DNA of 64,000 nucleotides from Chitinophaga silvatica (GTDB lineage: Bacteria; Bacteroidota; Bacteroidia; Chitinophagales; Chitinophagaceae): the NCBI RefSeq assembly GCF_003419895.1, contig NZ_QPMM01000017.1, positions 1 through 64,000 on the forward strand. The letters are read 5' to 3'. Position 1 is the first letter of the stretch, and the number at the start of each line of letters is the position of its first letter. The translations under genes were made by a program, and so were the position numbers. Shown piece after piece: positions 18,601 to 26,041 of this stretch. Below the pieces are notes generated by a model. The model worked only from the letters and a program-made list of their open reading frames with translations, was not told where the DNA came from and did not search any database.

Positions 18601-19341
18601 CGGTAATGGAATATATAGATTAGGGCGAAGGTCTGTTAATGGAAAAATATGTTGTTTAATGGTGTAATAGCCACCATGAATACCATAACTTCTGAAGGGG
18701 TGATGGGTAGCAAAAATGATGAACTTATTTCTGTTATTAGCGGCGATATCACCTATTCGGGTTAGGATTTCATCGGTATCCTTACAATCGCAGGACGATT
18801 CGAGTCCAGGTTTTTTGTAGGGAAATAGCCACCACTCACTATCCATAATGATGAGGGTGATATCATCAGAAATATTTACTTCTATAGGACCGGGGCAACC
18901 ATCTTTGGGAAGAAAGTGAAAATTATCCAGGTGGAGGGAATCGACGTATTGTTGTTGGTTACGGATAATTGTCAGTCCATCGGGTTTACTTTTATCCCAA
19001 TCGTGATTTCCGGGAATAATGAATCCGGTGGCGTTTGTTCCTTTCACCAGGTTTATCTGGTAATCGAGTATTTCTTTAGCGACGGGGAATTTATCGCTTA
19101 AAGAATCTGGTAAACCACGGGGATAGACGTTATCACCGAGGAAAATTACAACGTTTCTATTGTCTTGCAGGTCGAAGGTTTGTCTTACAGCATCCACAAC
19201 CGGGTTGTGGCCATTTTCATGTAGTTCACCAGCATCCCCAACGAGGATAATTCGTTTAAGGACGGTAGGTGATTGGGCCATCACCTGCTGGTAACCTGAT
19301 ATCAATATCGATGCGATAAGCGCTAGAACAGATCGTGTCAT
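15685..19341 (-). CDS. metallophosphoesterase / kinase-like / outer-membrane barrel fusion
   Basis: This is a 1218-aa exported protein with three parts. Residues 1-23 are a signal peptide. Residues 30-340 form a calcineurin-like phosphoesterase with GDAGE (D36), GDN (70), GNHD (111-114), THH (212-214) and GHDHT (293-297). Residues about 440-640 contain a stretch resembling atypical kinases: a GGGK turn, YVLRSLKKY, then DFDRHDDQW (585-593) and DRDQAF (612-617). The latter two look like a catalytic loop and metal site. The final 350 or so residues are an Omp85/surface-antigen-like beta barrel ending in the aromatic ITFTLGFRF-type terminus. The enzyme domains would therefore sit at the outer membrane. 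The gene's start overlaps the stop of the upstream lipoprotein gene by 4 bp. The kinase-like reading is inference. Confidence 0.85.
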   Translation of the reverse strand: MTRSVLALIASILISGYQQVMAQSPTVLKRIILVGDAGELHENGHNPVVDAVRQTFDLQDNRNVVIFLGDNVYPRGLPDSLSDKFPVAKEILDYQINLVKGTNATGFIIPGNHDWDKSKPDGLTIIRNQQQYVDSLHLDNFHFLPKDGCPGPIEVNISDDITLIIMDSEWWLFPYKKPGLESSCDCKDTDEILTRIGDIAANNRNKFIIFATHHPFRSYGIHGGYYTIKQHIFPLTDLRPNLYIPLPVIGSIYPIARGVFGTAEDIPHPKYQAMIKGVEDALKPHGPVVFVSGHDHTLQLIKDKGNDYIVSGSGAKNNRVYKGPKSLFATTENGFSAIELLSDSTLRVNYYVAEKGKEPVFSNDLHKIEEKQLKAIPFVLPSQLPPYVTTVADSQYVRVGRFHRWLLGNNYRKVWATPLNFPVMDLRKSKGGLKILQRGGGKQTRSLRLEDSTGTEYVLRSLKKYPLAAIPERLRETVAKDIVQDQISASNPYAPLAVTVLAEAAGVPHTHPTFVYLPRDTALGVLANDFGNDVYLFEEREPVTGSNEKTYNTPKVVSKITGDNDERVDQKDVLRARILDMYIMDFDRHDDQWRWYREKHKGVHYYSPIPRDRDQAFFINQGVLPRLASRRWILPGIQGFRDKIPDIKGFNFSARYFDRSFLNELDEKDWKKQTDRFLSKMTDSVIQAAVNSFPDSVKSEVGPMMLHNLSARRNILEENVMKYYRFISKGVDVPATEKTELITVDKLAGGRVALNINKISKKGEVQQNIYSRTFDPRITKEVNVYGLGGSDRFIIRGNHASPIRVRLIGGAEPDTYIDSTNGRAGKRIRIYDMKSGKDTFALTRNEQLKLSSDPANIRYNRNAYQYEKLFPMIAAGYNRDDGLLLGLGVSDTRHAWRREPFSTRHVFTATHALATRAWNFRYQGEYTDVIGKTDLVVLARAKAPNNTINFFGLGNETVFDKSNGKTIKYYRARFNLYTAEGLLRTKFGDHFTISYGPTFNYYALDKDENENKFITNFAQNGLDSANIFKDKFYAGGKVAATIDTRNSILIPTRGVLWTTIYAANLGLEKDASNTHQLTSDLSLYMSFTDPANVVLVTRFGGGKIWGNYEYWQALNVGGVINLRGFRNYRFAGNANAYNNTEIRVKLFDLKTYLFPASVGVLAFNDVGRVWLEGETSHVWHDGFGGGLYVAPINSLIATLTLGHSKEENIVYFTLGFRF

Positions 19342-20192
19342 CGTGCGTTATAAGTAAATTTAAGAATACTGGCAGTTCCATCATATCCACCTTCATTGGA
19401 GATATACAGGTCGCCATTTGGGGCAAAAGAAATTCCTTCTGGTTGTAAGAACAATCGATGTTTTAAGTTATAAGCTTCCTGAATATGACCTTGGAGGTCG
19501 CTGATCACTAACAATCCGTTTACTGAAGCAACGATATATAATCTTTTTTCTATAGGATGTATTGCAGCCCCCGAAGGTTTGAAATAACGCAGATCGGAGC
19601 CTGCAAGTTTAGCTATTTCCCGGTTATCGAAATGGTATATAGCGGTAGTATCAAAGGTTTTGGTAGCCAGATCAAAGCTATATGCACTGGTAATCCCTAG
19701 TTTCTTATCATCAGCGCAGTTTTTACAGATCATAACAATACTGTTCCTGGCACTATCGTAATAGGTTGTTTCGAACTCCCGCTTGCCGGCTTTAGGGAAC
19801 TTATAATGATCTGAGTATGCACTATCCGTATATAAGCCATGAACATGAAACAGGCCGCCATTACTTTTTAATACAAAAATTCCGCTGTCGGTACGGCATA
19901 TATCTTCATAATCCCCGTTTTTAGCAAATTTATAACTGGGATAGGGAGAAGTAGTGGTAACGTCAATCACAAAAACCCGCCCATCTTCATCATTAATAGC
20001 TAAGATATTATGTTCATTGGAGTCGACAACAATACCGGAAATTTCCTGCATTGATTCCCGAACCCGGTATCTTGTGGGTTGTGTAAGGTCATATCCTTTT
20101 GGTGAAGCATAAACTTTCTGCTCTCTGTCGCTAAAAGCATTACATGATAGCAGGAAGAAGACGAATAGTATCAATCCAGCCCGGAGATTCAT
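19338..20192 (-). CDS. SdiA-regulated-like lipoprotein
   Basis: A hydrophobic start with a lipobox (FVFFLLSCNAF, Cys17) marks this as a lipoprotein. The rest is a beta-propeller-like fold with repeats such as EISGIVVDSNEHNILAINDEDGRVFVID and FLQPEGISFAPNGDLYISNEGG. That pattern matches the SdiA-regulated domain, whose function is unknown. The length is 284 aa. It overlaps the start of the phosphoesterase/barrel gene by 4 bp. The two are therefore translationally coupled, and the lipoprotein is a plausible envelope partner of that fusion. The promoter was not identified. Confidence 0.8.
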   Translation of the reverse strand: MNLRAGLILFVFFLLSCNAFSDREQKVYASPKGYDLTQPTRYRVRESMQEISGIVVDSNEHNILAINDEDGRVFVIDVTTTSPYPSYKFAKNGDYEDICRTDSGIFVLKSNGGLFHVHGLYTDSAYSDHYKFPKAGKREFETTYYDSARNSIVMICKNCADDKKLGITSAYSFDLATKTFDTTAIYHFDNREIAKLAGSDLRYFKPSGAAIHPIEKRLYIVASVNGLLVISDLQGHIQEAYNLKHRLFLQPEGISFAPNGDLYISNEGGYDGTASILKFTYNAR

Positions 20193-20301
20193 AGTGTAAC
20201 TTTATAGCATAAATTTAACTTAAAAATGCAGTAACTTCCGGGGAGAATTATGAATTATAGCCAGATGCCCTTTCATAATCAGCTATTTTGATTTAATAAC
20301 C

Positions 20302-21543
20302 ATGAATATGCAATACAGCGCTATTATTGATGCAGCCAGGGATTATATCACAGACCAGTATTCACAACACCCAAAACCTCAGCTGGTTTATCACAATCTG
20401 ACCCATACGCAACAAGTTGTTCAGGCAGCAGCTCAAATAGCTGCTCATTACCGCTTGCAGGATGAAGAACTTCTGGCAGTATATGTAGCTTCCTGGTTTC
20501 ATGATATTGGTTATTTATCGACCGACTCTGCTCATCACGAAGAAGCGGGTGCACAACAAGCCATTGAGTTTCTTAAGCAACACCAGGTATCGGAAAATGT
20601 TCAAACATTGACTCAAGGAGCGATTTTGGCAACCAAAATGCCCCAATCTCCCAAAAACCTGGTAGAACAAATTGTTTGCGATGCCGACTTATCTCATCTT
20701 GGTTCTAAAAACTTTCCCGACAGGAATAAATTGTTACGTCAGGAAGTAGAATTAACCCGGCAAATGGAGATTCCGGCTACCAAATGGATAGGCAATAATA
20801 TCGCCTTCCTCGCAGCACATCACTATTGGACAGATTATGCCCAAACGCTTTTTAAACAGCAAAAAGAGGAAAATTTAGAAAAACTGGCCAAAAAACTGGA
20901 AAAGAAAACTTCGGAGGAAGTGGCCTCTATGGCTGCCGCCAATACAACGGCTGCTGAACGACCAGAAGTGGCTCCTCATGCCAAACATAAAAAAGAGAAA
21001 GTTAGTAAGCCAGACAGGGGTATTGAAACTATGTTCAGAATTACCTCTACAAATCATATCCGCTTAAGTTCGATGGCCGATACTAAAGCACATATCATGA
21101 TTTCTGTTAATTCTATTATCATTTCGGTTATACTCAGTGTGCTGGTTGGGAGGCTGGAGGATTACCCTAATCTGGTAATTCCTTCTATTATATTTTTAAC
21201 CACTGCTGTGTTAACAGTTATCTTTTCAGTTTTGGCAACCCGGCCGAATGTGACAGGTGGCATATTTACAAAAGCTGATATAGAAAAGAAAGATACCAAC
21301 CTTTTATTCTTTGGAAATTTTTATAAAATGCACCTGGAAGAATATGAATGGGGAATGAAGCAAATGATGAATGATGCAGATTTTCTGTATAGCAGTTTAA
21401 CCAAAGACGTTTATCATTTAGGAGTTGTACTGGGCAAGAAATATAAACTTTTACGTATTTCGTATAATATCTTCATGTTTGGACTTATAGCTTCTGTACT
21501 TGCTTTTCTTATTGCAGCTATTTTCTTTCCGGTAAAAGTTTAA
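20302..21543 (+). CDS. HD domain protein fused to a PycTM (Pycsar effector-like) membrane domain
   Basis: The N-terminal 185 residues form an HD phosphohydrolase domain: H31/H35, the HD pair H67-D68 in WFHDIGYLS, and D128 in CDADLSHL. A charged linker of Lys/Glu/Ala (185-240) follows. Residues 245-413 match the PycTM/DUF5706 family: MFRITSTNHIRLSSMADTKA, then membrane helices at about 265-283, 291-312 and 388-409. PycTM proteins are the membrane-disrupting effectors of Pycsar anti-phage systems, which respond to cyclic nucleotides. No pyrimidine cyclase gene is nearby. Instead ppk1 starts 10 bp after the stop. The HD half suggests hydrolysis of a nucleotide or related phosphate ester; the substrate is unknown. 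Confidence 0.82.
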   Translation: MNMQYSAIIDAARDYITDQYSQHPKPQLVYHNLTHTQQVVQAAAQIAAHYRLQDEELLAVYVASWFHDIGYLSTDSAHHEEAGAQQAIEFLKQHQVSENVQTLTQGAILATKMPQSPKNLVEQIVCDADLSHLGSKNFPDRNKLLRQEVELTRQMEIPATKWIGNNIAFLAAHHYWTDYAQTLFKQQKEENLEKLAKKLEKKTSEEVASMAAANTTAAERPEVAPHAKHKKEKVSKPDRGIETMFRITSTNHIRLSSMADTKAHIMISVNSIIISVILSVLVGRLEDYPNLVIPSIIFLTTAVLTVIFSVLATRPNVTGGIFTKADIEKKDTNLLFFGNFYKMHLEEYEWGMKQMMNDADFLYSSLTKDVYHLGVVLGKKYKLLRISYNIFMFGLIASVLAFLIAAIFFPVKV

Positions 21544-21553
21544 CAATTGAGTC

Positions 21554-23542
21554 ATGGGTGTTCCATTGCAGAACAGAGATCTTAGTTGGTTGTCTTTTAA
21601 TTATCGGGTACTAATGATGGCCGATAATTCCGAGGTACCATTATATGAAAGGATAAAATTTCTTTCGATCTTTTCCTCCAATCTGGATGAATTTTTTAGA
21701 GTAAGGATGCCTGCTATTCTTGCAATCAATAAGGTTTTGGAGAACGAACCAGAGGTAGATGAAACCACTACAGTAAGTACTGAAACCCTTCAGGAAGTAC
21801 TGAGTGAGATCAACCGGCAGCAGGAGATGTACGGACAGATTTTCGGGGGTAAGGTAATACCAGATCTCCTGGCCCAGGGAGTTGTACTATACTACAATCA
21901 ATCTTTTCATCAGGATCATTTAACTTTTACTAAAAGCTATTTCCATTCTACCATTCTTGCTTATCTGCAACCTGTATGGCTAAAGAATAATAAGAAAAAG
22001 TTATTTCCGGAAAATAATGCTTTATATCTGGTTGTAACCTTAACAGCAGTCGAAGACAGTCGTACACAGGAATATGTAATTGTAAATATTCCTTCAGAGC
22101 TACCGCGTTTCATTCAGTTACCAGTTGTAGATGGCTTGCACTATATAGCGTTTATAGATGATGTTATTCGAACTCATATTGCTTATTTATTTCCTGAATA
22201 TATAGTAATTGATTGCCATAGCATCAAACTAACCAGGAATGCGGAAGTGGATATGGAAGAGGTAAAGGGAGATATTTTGGAAGAAGTTGAAATCTTTATA
22301 CGTAAACGTGAATTAGGGGTTCCCACACGCCTGTTGTATGATGCAGCTATTTCCCCGCCATTGGTTGAGTTTTTAGCCCAGCAGTTTGATGTCAGACCGG
22401 AAGAACTGGTACCAGGCGGACGATATCATAATCTTAAAGATTTAGTTTCTTTTCCTAAACCAGCTTCATTAATGTATGTTGAGTATCCGAAAATAATTCC
22501 GGCTCTTAACAAACGGGGAGATACCTACCATTTGTTGAATAAGGTTTTAGAGAAAGACATACTTGTTCATCTTCCTTACCAGCAATATGACTACATTCTG
22601 CGATTCTTTAATGAAGCAGCCGCAGATCCTGATGTAGAAGAGATTTATGTAACATTATATCGCATAGCTTCCGGTTCACAGATTGCACAAGCACTTATCA
22701 GTGCGGCTAAAAACGGTAAAAAGGTTACTGTATTTGTAGAGTTGAAAGCAAGATTTGATGAAGCCAATAATGTGAGATGGGCCAAGAAAATGAAGGCAGC
22801 CGGAGTTAGGCTGGTTTATAGTATTCCTGGTATGAAAGTGCATGCAAAAACAGCTCTGGTTAAGCGGAAGAAAGGTTATAGCTGGGAGTACTGCGGGCTG
22901 ATAGCAACCGGCAATTTCAATGAAAGTACTGCCAGGTTTTATGCAGATCACGTGTTGTTTACTTCTCATATTGGTATTACCAGGGAGATGGAATTGCTGT
23001 TCCTTTATTTGCAAAGCCGCCAGCAGCCAAATTCTTACAATTTTCTGAACTTCCGGCATCTGCTGGTGGCGCAGTTCAATATGACAGAAGCATTTACAGC
23101 CCTGATCGACAGAGAAATCAGAAATGCAAAAGCAGGGTTACCAGCGCATTGCATTATTAAAATAAACAACCTGCAGGAAGTTGGTATGATCAGCAAATTA
23201 TATGAAGCCAGTATGGCTGGAGTAAAAATAGATCTGATTGTACGAAGTATCAATTGCCTGAAACCCGGGATTCAGGAAAGCCAGAACATTCAAATTATCC
23301 AGATAGTAGGCCGATACCTTGAACATGCCAGGGTATTTGTTTTCCATAATAATGGGGAGGAAGAAGTATATATGGGGTCTTCAGACTGGATGAACCGCAA
23401 TCTCCACAGAAGAATAGAAGTCTGTAGCCCTATTTATGATGCAGCATTGCGGCAGCAGCTGAAAGATATACTGGCTATACAATTGAACGATCGTCAACAC
23501 CCCCAGGAAAGCATACAAACCTATGTGAAAAATATAATGTAA
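21554..23542 (+). CDS. ppk1: polyphosphate kinase 1
   Basis: PPK1 reversibly transfers the gamma phosphate of ATP onto polyphosphate. The N-terminus NRDLSWLSFNYRVL and SNLDEFFRVRM are hallmarks. The autophosphorylated histidine is H430 in MKVHAKTAL. The second conserved histidine is H618 in NLHRRIEV. At 662 aa it lies within the family range. It is 10 bp downstream of the HD-PycTM gene and 28 bp upstream of a thioredoxin-like gene, so an operon is likely. The pairing with a PycTM/HD protein suggests a link between phosphate storage and nucleotide signalling, but only by position. Confidence 0.96.
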   Translation: MGVPLQNRDLSWLSFNYRVLMMADNSEVPLYERIKFLSIFSSNLDEFFRVRMPAILAINKVLENEPEVDETTTVSTETLQEVLSEINRQQEMYGQIFGGKVIPDLLAQGVVLYYNQSFHQDHLTFTKSYFHSTILAYLQPVWLKNNKKKLFPENNALYLVVTLTAVEDSRTQEYVIVNIPSELPRFIQLPVVDGLHYIAFIDDVIRTHIAYLFPEYIVIDCHSIKLTRNAEVDMEEVKGDILEEVEIFIRKRELGVPTRLLYDAAISPPLVEFLAQQFDVRPEELVPGGRYHNLKDLVSFPKPASLMYVEYPKIIPALNKRGDTYHLLNKVLEKDILVHLPYQQYDYILRFFNEAAADPDVEEIYVTLYRIASGSQIAQALISAAKNGKKVTVFVELKARFDEANNVRWAKKMKAAGVRLVYSIPGMKVHAKTALVKRKKGYSWEYCGLIATGNFNESTARFYADHVLFTSHIGITREMELLFLYLQSRQQPNSYNFLNFRHLLVAQFNMTEAFTALIDREIRNAKAGLPAHCIIKINNLQEVGMISKLYEASMAGVKIDLIVRSINCLKPGIQESQNIQIIQIVGRYLEHARVFVFHNNGEEEVYMGSSDWMNRNLHRRIEVCSPIYDAALRQQLKDILAIQLNDRQHPQESIQTYVKNIM

Positions 23543-23570
23543 ATTAGATTATAACGATTAATTATTATTT

Positions 23571-24071
23571 ATGAAACTTTACGTTTGGACACTATTATTG
23601 AGTGTTGGAATTATTACAGGAGCAAAGGCCCAAACACACGACCTTAACAATATTTACAATCCTTCTGCCAACGCAAAAGCAGATATTGAAGCAGCAGAGC
23701 AACAGGCGGTTAAAGAGAAGAAGCATGTATTACTGCAAATTGGTGGCAACTGGTGCATATGGTGCAAGAGATTTTACAAATTCGTGGAAGATGATCCTGA
23801 ATTAAAAGAATTGCTTAATAAGAATTATGTAGTTTATCATCTCAACTACAGTAAGGAGAACAAGAATCTGCCCATCCTACAATCGCTGGGTTATCCACAA
23901 CGCTTCGGATTTCCGGTAATGGTGATATTAGATGCAAAAGGCAATCGCTTGCATACACAAAATTCCGGGTTGTTGGAATCTGCCGACACTTATGATAAAA
24001 AGAAAGTTGCTGATTTTCTGAAACAGTGGTCGCCAGATGCATTAAATCCGGCTCATTACATTAATGAATAA
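23571..24071 (+). CDS. exported thioredoxin-like protein
   Basis: A signal peptide (MKLYVWTLLLSVGIITGAKAQ) precedes a thioredoxin fold. The redox motif is W-C-I-W-C (C62, C65). The cis-proline is P115 in RFGFPVMVIL. The domain resembles the DUF255/DsbD-gamma-like group, which catalyses thiol exchange in the periplasm. The gene follows ppk1 closely and overlaps the DUF4442 gene by 8 bp. The full-length size is 166 aa. The fold and the presence of both cysteines are clear; the partner proteins are not. Confidence 0.88.
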   Translation: MKLYVWTLLLSVGIITGAKAQTHDLNNIYNPSANAKADIEAAEQQAVKEKKHVLLQIGGNWCIWCKRFYKFVEDDPELKELLNKNYVVYHLNYSKENKNLPILQSLGYPQRFGFPVMVILDAKGNRLHTQNSGLLESADTYDKKKVADFLKQWSPDALNPAHYINE

Positions 24072-24591
24072 TCTGGTTATGAATAATGGTTCGCTAATCT
24101 TTGATCAGGCATCGTTGCAATCTTTCATCAGGTTTGCACAACATAAGTTAAAATTTTCTGCCTATCTGCTTTGGAAACTTCCATCGGCATGGCTTGCAGG
24201 GGTTAGATTGCGATCATTAAGTACGGAAGAATGTGTTACATCAGTACCTTATCGCTGGTTATCTCAGAACCCATTCAATTCTACCTATTTCGCCTGTCTG
24301 GCAATGGCCGGAGAATTGAGCACAGGGCTTCCGGCAATCATGTTTGTTAGCAGCACCAAAAAACGTGTATCCATGCTCGTTACCAACATGGAAGCCAGTT
24401 ACTACAAAAAAGCAACAGGTCTTACATTATTTACCTGCACGGAACTGCCTCTATTACAAGCAGCTCTTGAACGTGTATTGAATAATAATACTCCTGAAAC
24501 TATAGTTCTACATACCGAAGGCAGAGACAAAGACGGCACATTAATTGCCTCTTTTGCGATCACCTGGTCGTTTAAAAGCAAATCAGCATAA
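24064..24591 (+). CDS. DUF4442 (hotdog-fold) protein
   Basis: This is a 175-aa cytosolic protein. Its central region (PSAWLAGVRLRSLSTEECVTSVPYRWLSQNPFNSTYFACLAMAGE) is characteristic of DUF4442. That family has the hotdog fold of acyl-CoA thioesterases. No catalytic residue can be named with confidence. It overlaps the end of the thioredoxin-like gene by 8 bp, and the next gene begins 5 bp after its stop, so it belongs to the ppk1 transcript. An internal ATG at codon 6 could be the true start and would remove the overlap. Confidence 0.78.
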   Translation: MNNLVMNNGSLIFDQASLQSFIRFAQHKLKFSAYLLWKLPSAWLAGVRLRSLSTEECVTSVPYRWLSQNPFNSTYFACLAMAGELSTGLPAIMFVSSTKKRVSMLVTNMEASYYKKATGLTLFTCTELPLLQAALERVLNNNTPETIVLHTEGRDKDGTLIASFAITWSFKSKSA

Positions 24592-24596
24592 CAAAT

Positions 24597-26000
24597 ATGA
24601 AAATCGCATTTCATGGAGCGGCACGTACCGTAACGGGATCAAAGCATGTGATCACACTAAAGAATGGAAAGAAGATATTATTAGACTGTGGAATGTTTCA
24701 GGGAATGGGCCATGACACAGATACACTGAACAGGGATTTCGGATTTGATCCTCAATCGATCACCTACATGATACTCTCTCATGCACATATCGACCATAGC
24801 GGATTAATTCCAAGATTAGTAAAAATGGGATACTCAGGAGATATCTATTGTACAGCAGCAACACGTGATATGACTGAAATTCTTTTACTTGATTCTGCCG
24901 AAATACAGGAAGATGATGTAAAGTTTACCAATAAGAAAAAGGCAAAAGAAGGCCTTCCTTATGTTTCACCGCTGTATACAATAGAAGATGCCAAAATTGC
25001 TATCAGATCATTAAAACCAGTAAACTTCAATAACTGGATACAAATTGATCCGGATATTCAACTTCTTTTCACTGATGCCGGCCATATAGTAGGAGCAGCC
25101 TGTGTACATCTTCGAATCACTGAAAATGGTAAAACAGAACAGATTACATTCAGTGGTGATGTTGGCAGATATAATGACGATATTCTTAAATCTCCAGCCA
25201 CTTTTCCACAGGCCGATTATATTCTGATGGAGTCTACCTACGGCAGTACCTTACATGCTGATGCAGCTCCTGCAGATAATGAACTACTCAGATACATCGC
25301 TGAGACCTGTCTGAAAAAGAGAGGAAAATTGATTATCCCTGCTTTTAGTGTGGGCAGAACTCAGGAATTATTATATGCACTGAATAAAGCACAACTCAAT
25401 GGTACCCTACCACCGGTAGATATCTTCGTTGATAGTCCGCTTTCTACAGAAGCTACAGCTGTTACAAAAGCACATCCTGAAGTTTTCAACAAGGAAGTAT
25501 CTGCACTTCTGAAGAAAGATAAAGACCCATTCGATTTTCCGGGATTACAGTATGTCAAAACTGTTGATCAATCTAAATTGCTCAACTTCCGGAAAGAGCC
25601 TTGCGTAATTATCTCAGCCTCCGGAATGGCGGAAGCAGGGCGCGTAAAGCACCATATTGCCAACAATATCGACGATGACAGGAACACTATCCTGATTGTA
25701 GGATATTGCGAACCAGAATCACTGGGAGGACGACTTATGCGAGGTGCGCAGGAAGTATCTATTTACGGAACCCGGTACAAAGTAAATGCAGAAGTGGGAG
25801 TAATCAGATCAATGAGTGCCCATGGCGATTATGAAGATCTGAGTCAGTGGCTTTCCTGCCAGGACCCTAAAGAAGTCAAAAAATTATTCCTGGTACATGG
25901 AGAATATGAGGTGCAGAAAATATTTAAGAAATGGTTATTCAAAAAAGGATTTTTAGATATTGAAATTCCTGAGCGCCATTTTGAAATTGGATTAAGCTAA
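24597..26000 (+). CDS. beta-CASP metallo-beta-lactamase RNase
   Basis: The metal site HAHIDHSG (H62, H64, D66, H67) and the later TDAGHIVGAACVHL, FSGDVGRYN and SASGMAEAGRVKHH motifs identify a beta-CASP metallo-beta-lactamase with a C-terminal RNA-specificity domain (VHGEYEVQKIF). Relatives are CPSF73/Ysh1-like endo- and exonucleases that act on RNA. At 467 aa it is a typical bacterial short form without KH domains. It closes the gene run that begins with the HD-PycTM gene, and a terminator follows its stop. The substrate RNA is unknown. Confidence 0.93.
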   Translation: MKIAFHGAARTVTGSKHVITLKNGKKILLDCGMFQGMGHDTDTLNRDFGFDPQSITYMILSHAHIDHSGLIPRLVKMGYSGDIYCTAATRDMTEILLLDSAEIQEDDVKFTNKKKAKEGLPYVSPLYTIEDAKIAIRSLKPVNFNNWIQIDPDIQLLFTDAGHIVGAACVHLRITENGKTEQITFSGDVGRYNDDILKSPATFPQADYILMESTYGSTLHADAAPADNELLRYIAETCLKKRGKLIIPAFSVGRTQELLYALNKAQLNGTLPPVDIFVDSPLSTEATAVTKAHPEVFNKEVSALLKKDKDPFDFPGLQYVKTVDQSKLLNFRKEPCVIISASGMAEAGRVKHHIANNIDDDRNTILIVGYCEPESLGGRLMRGAQEVSIYGTRYKVNAEVGVIRSMSAHGDYEDLSQWLSCQDPKEVKKLFLVHGEYEVQKIFKKWLFKKGFLDIEIPERHFEIGLS

Positions 26001-26009
26001 CAAAATAAC

Positions 26010-26038
26010 AAAAGAGGCTGTTGATGCAGCCTCTTTTT
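26010..26038. terminator. bidirectional intrinsic terminator
   Basis: An 11-bp stem AAAAGAGGCTG/CAGCCTCTTTT (26010-26020 and 26027-26037) has a 6-nt loop and T-rich flanks. It separates the convergent nuclease and sensor kinase genes. Confidence 0.88.
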
Positions 26039-26041
26039 ATT

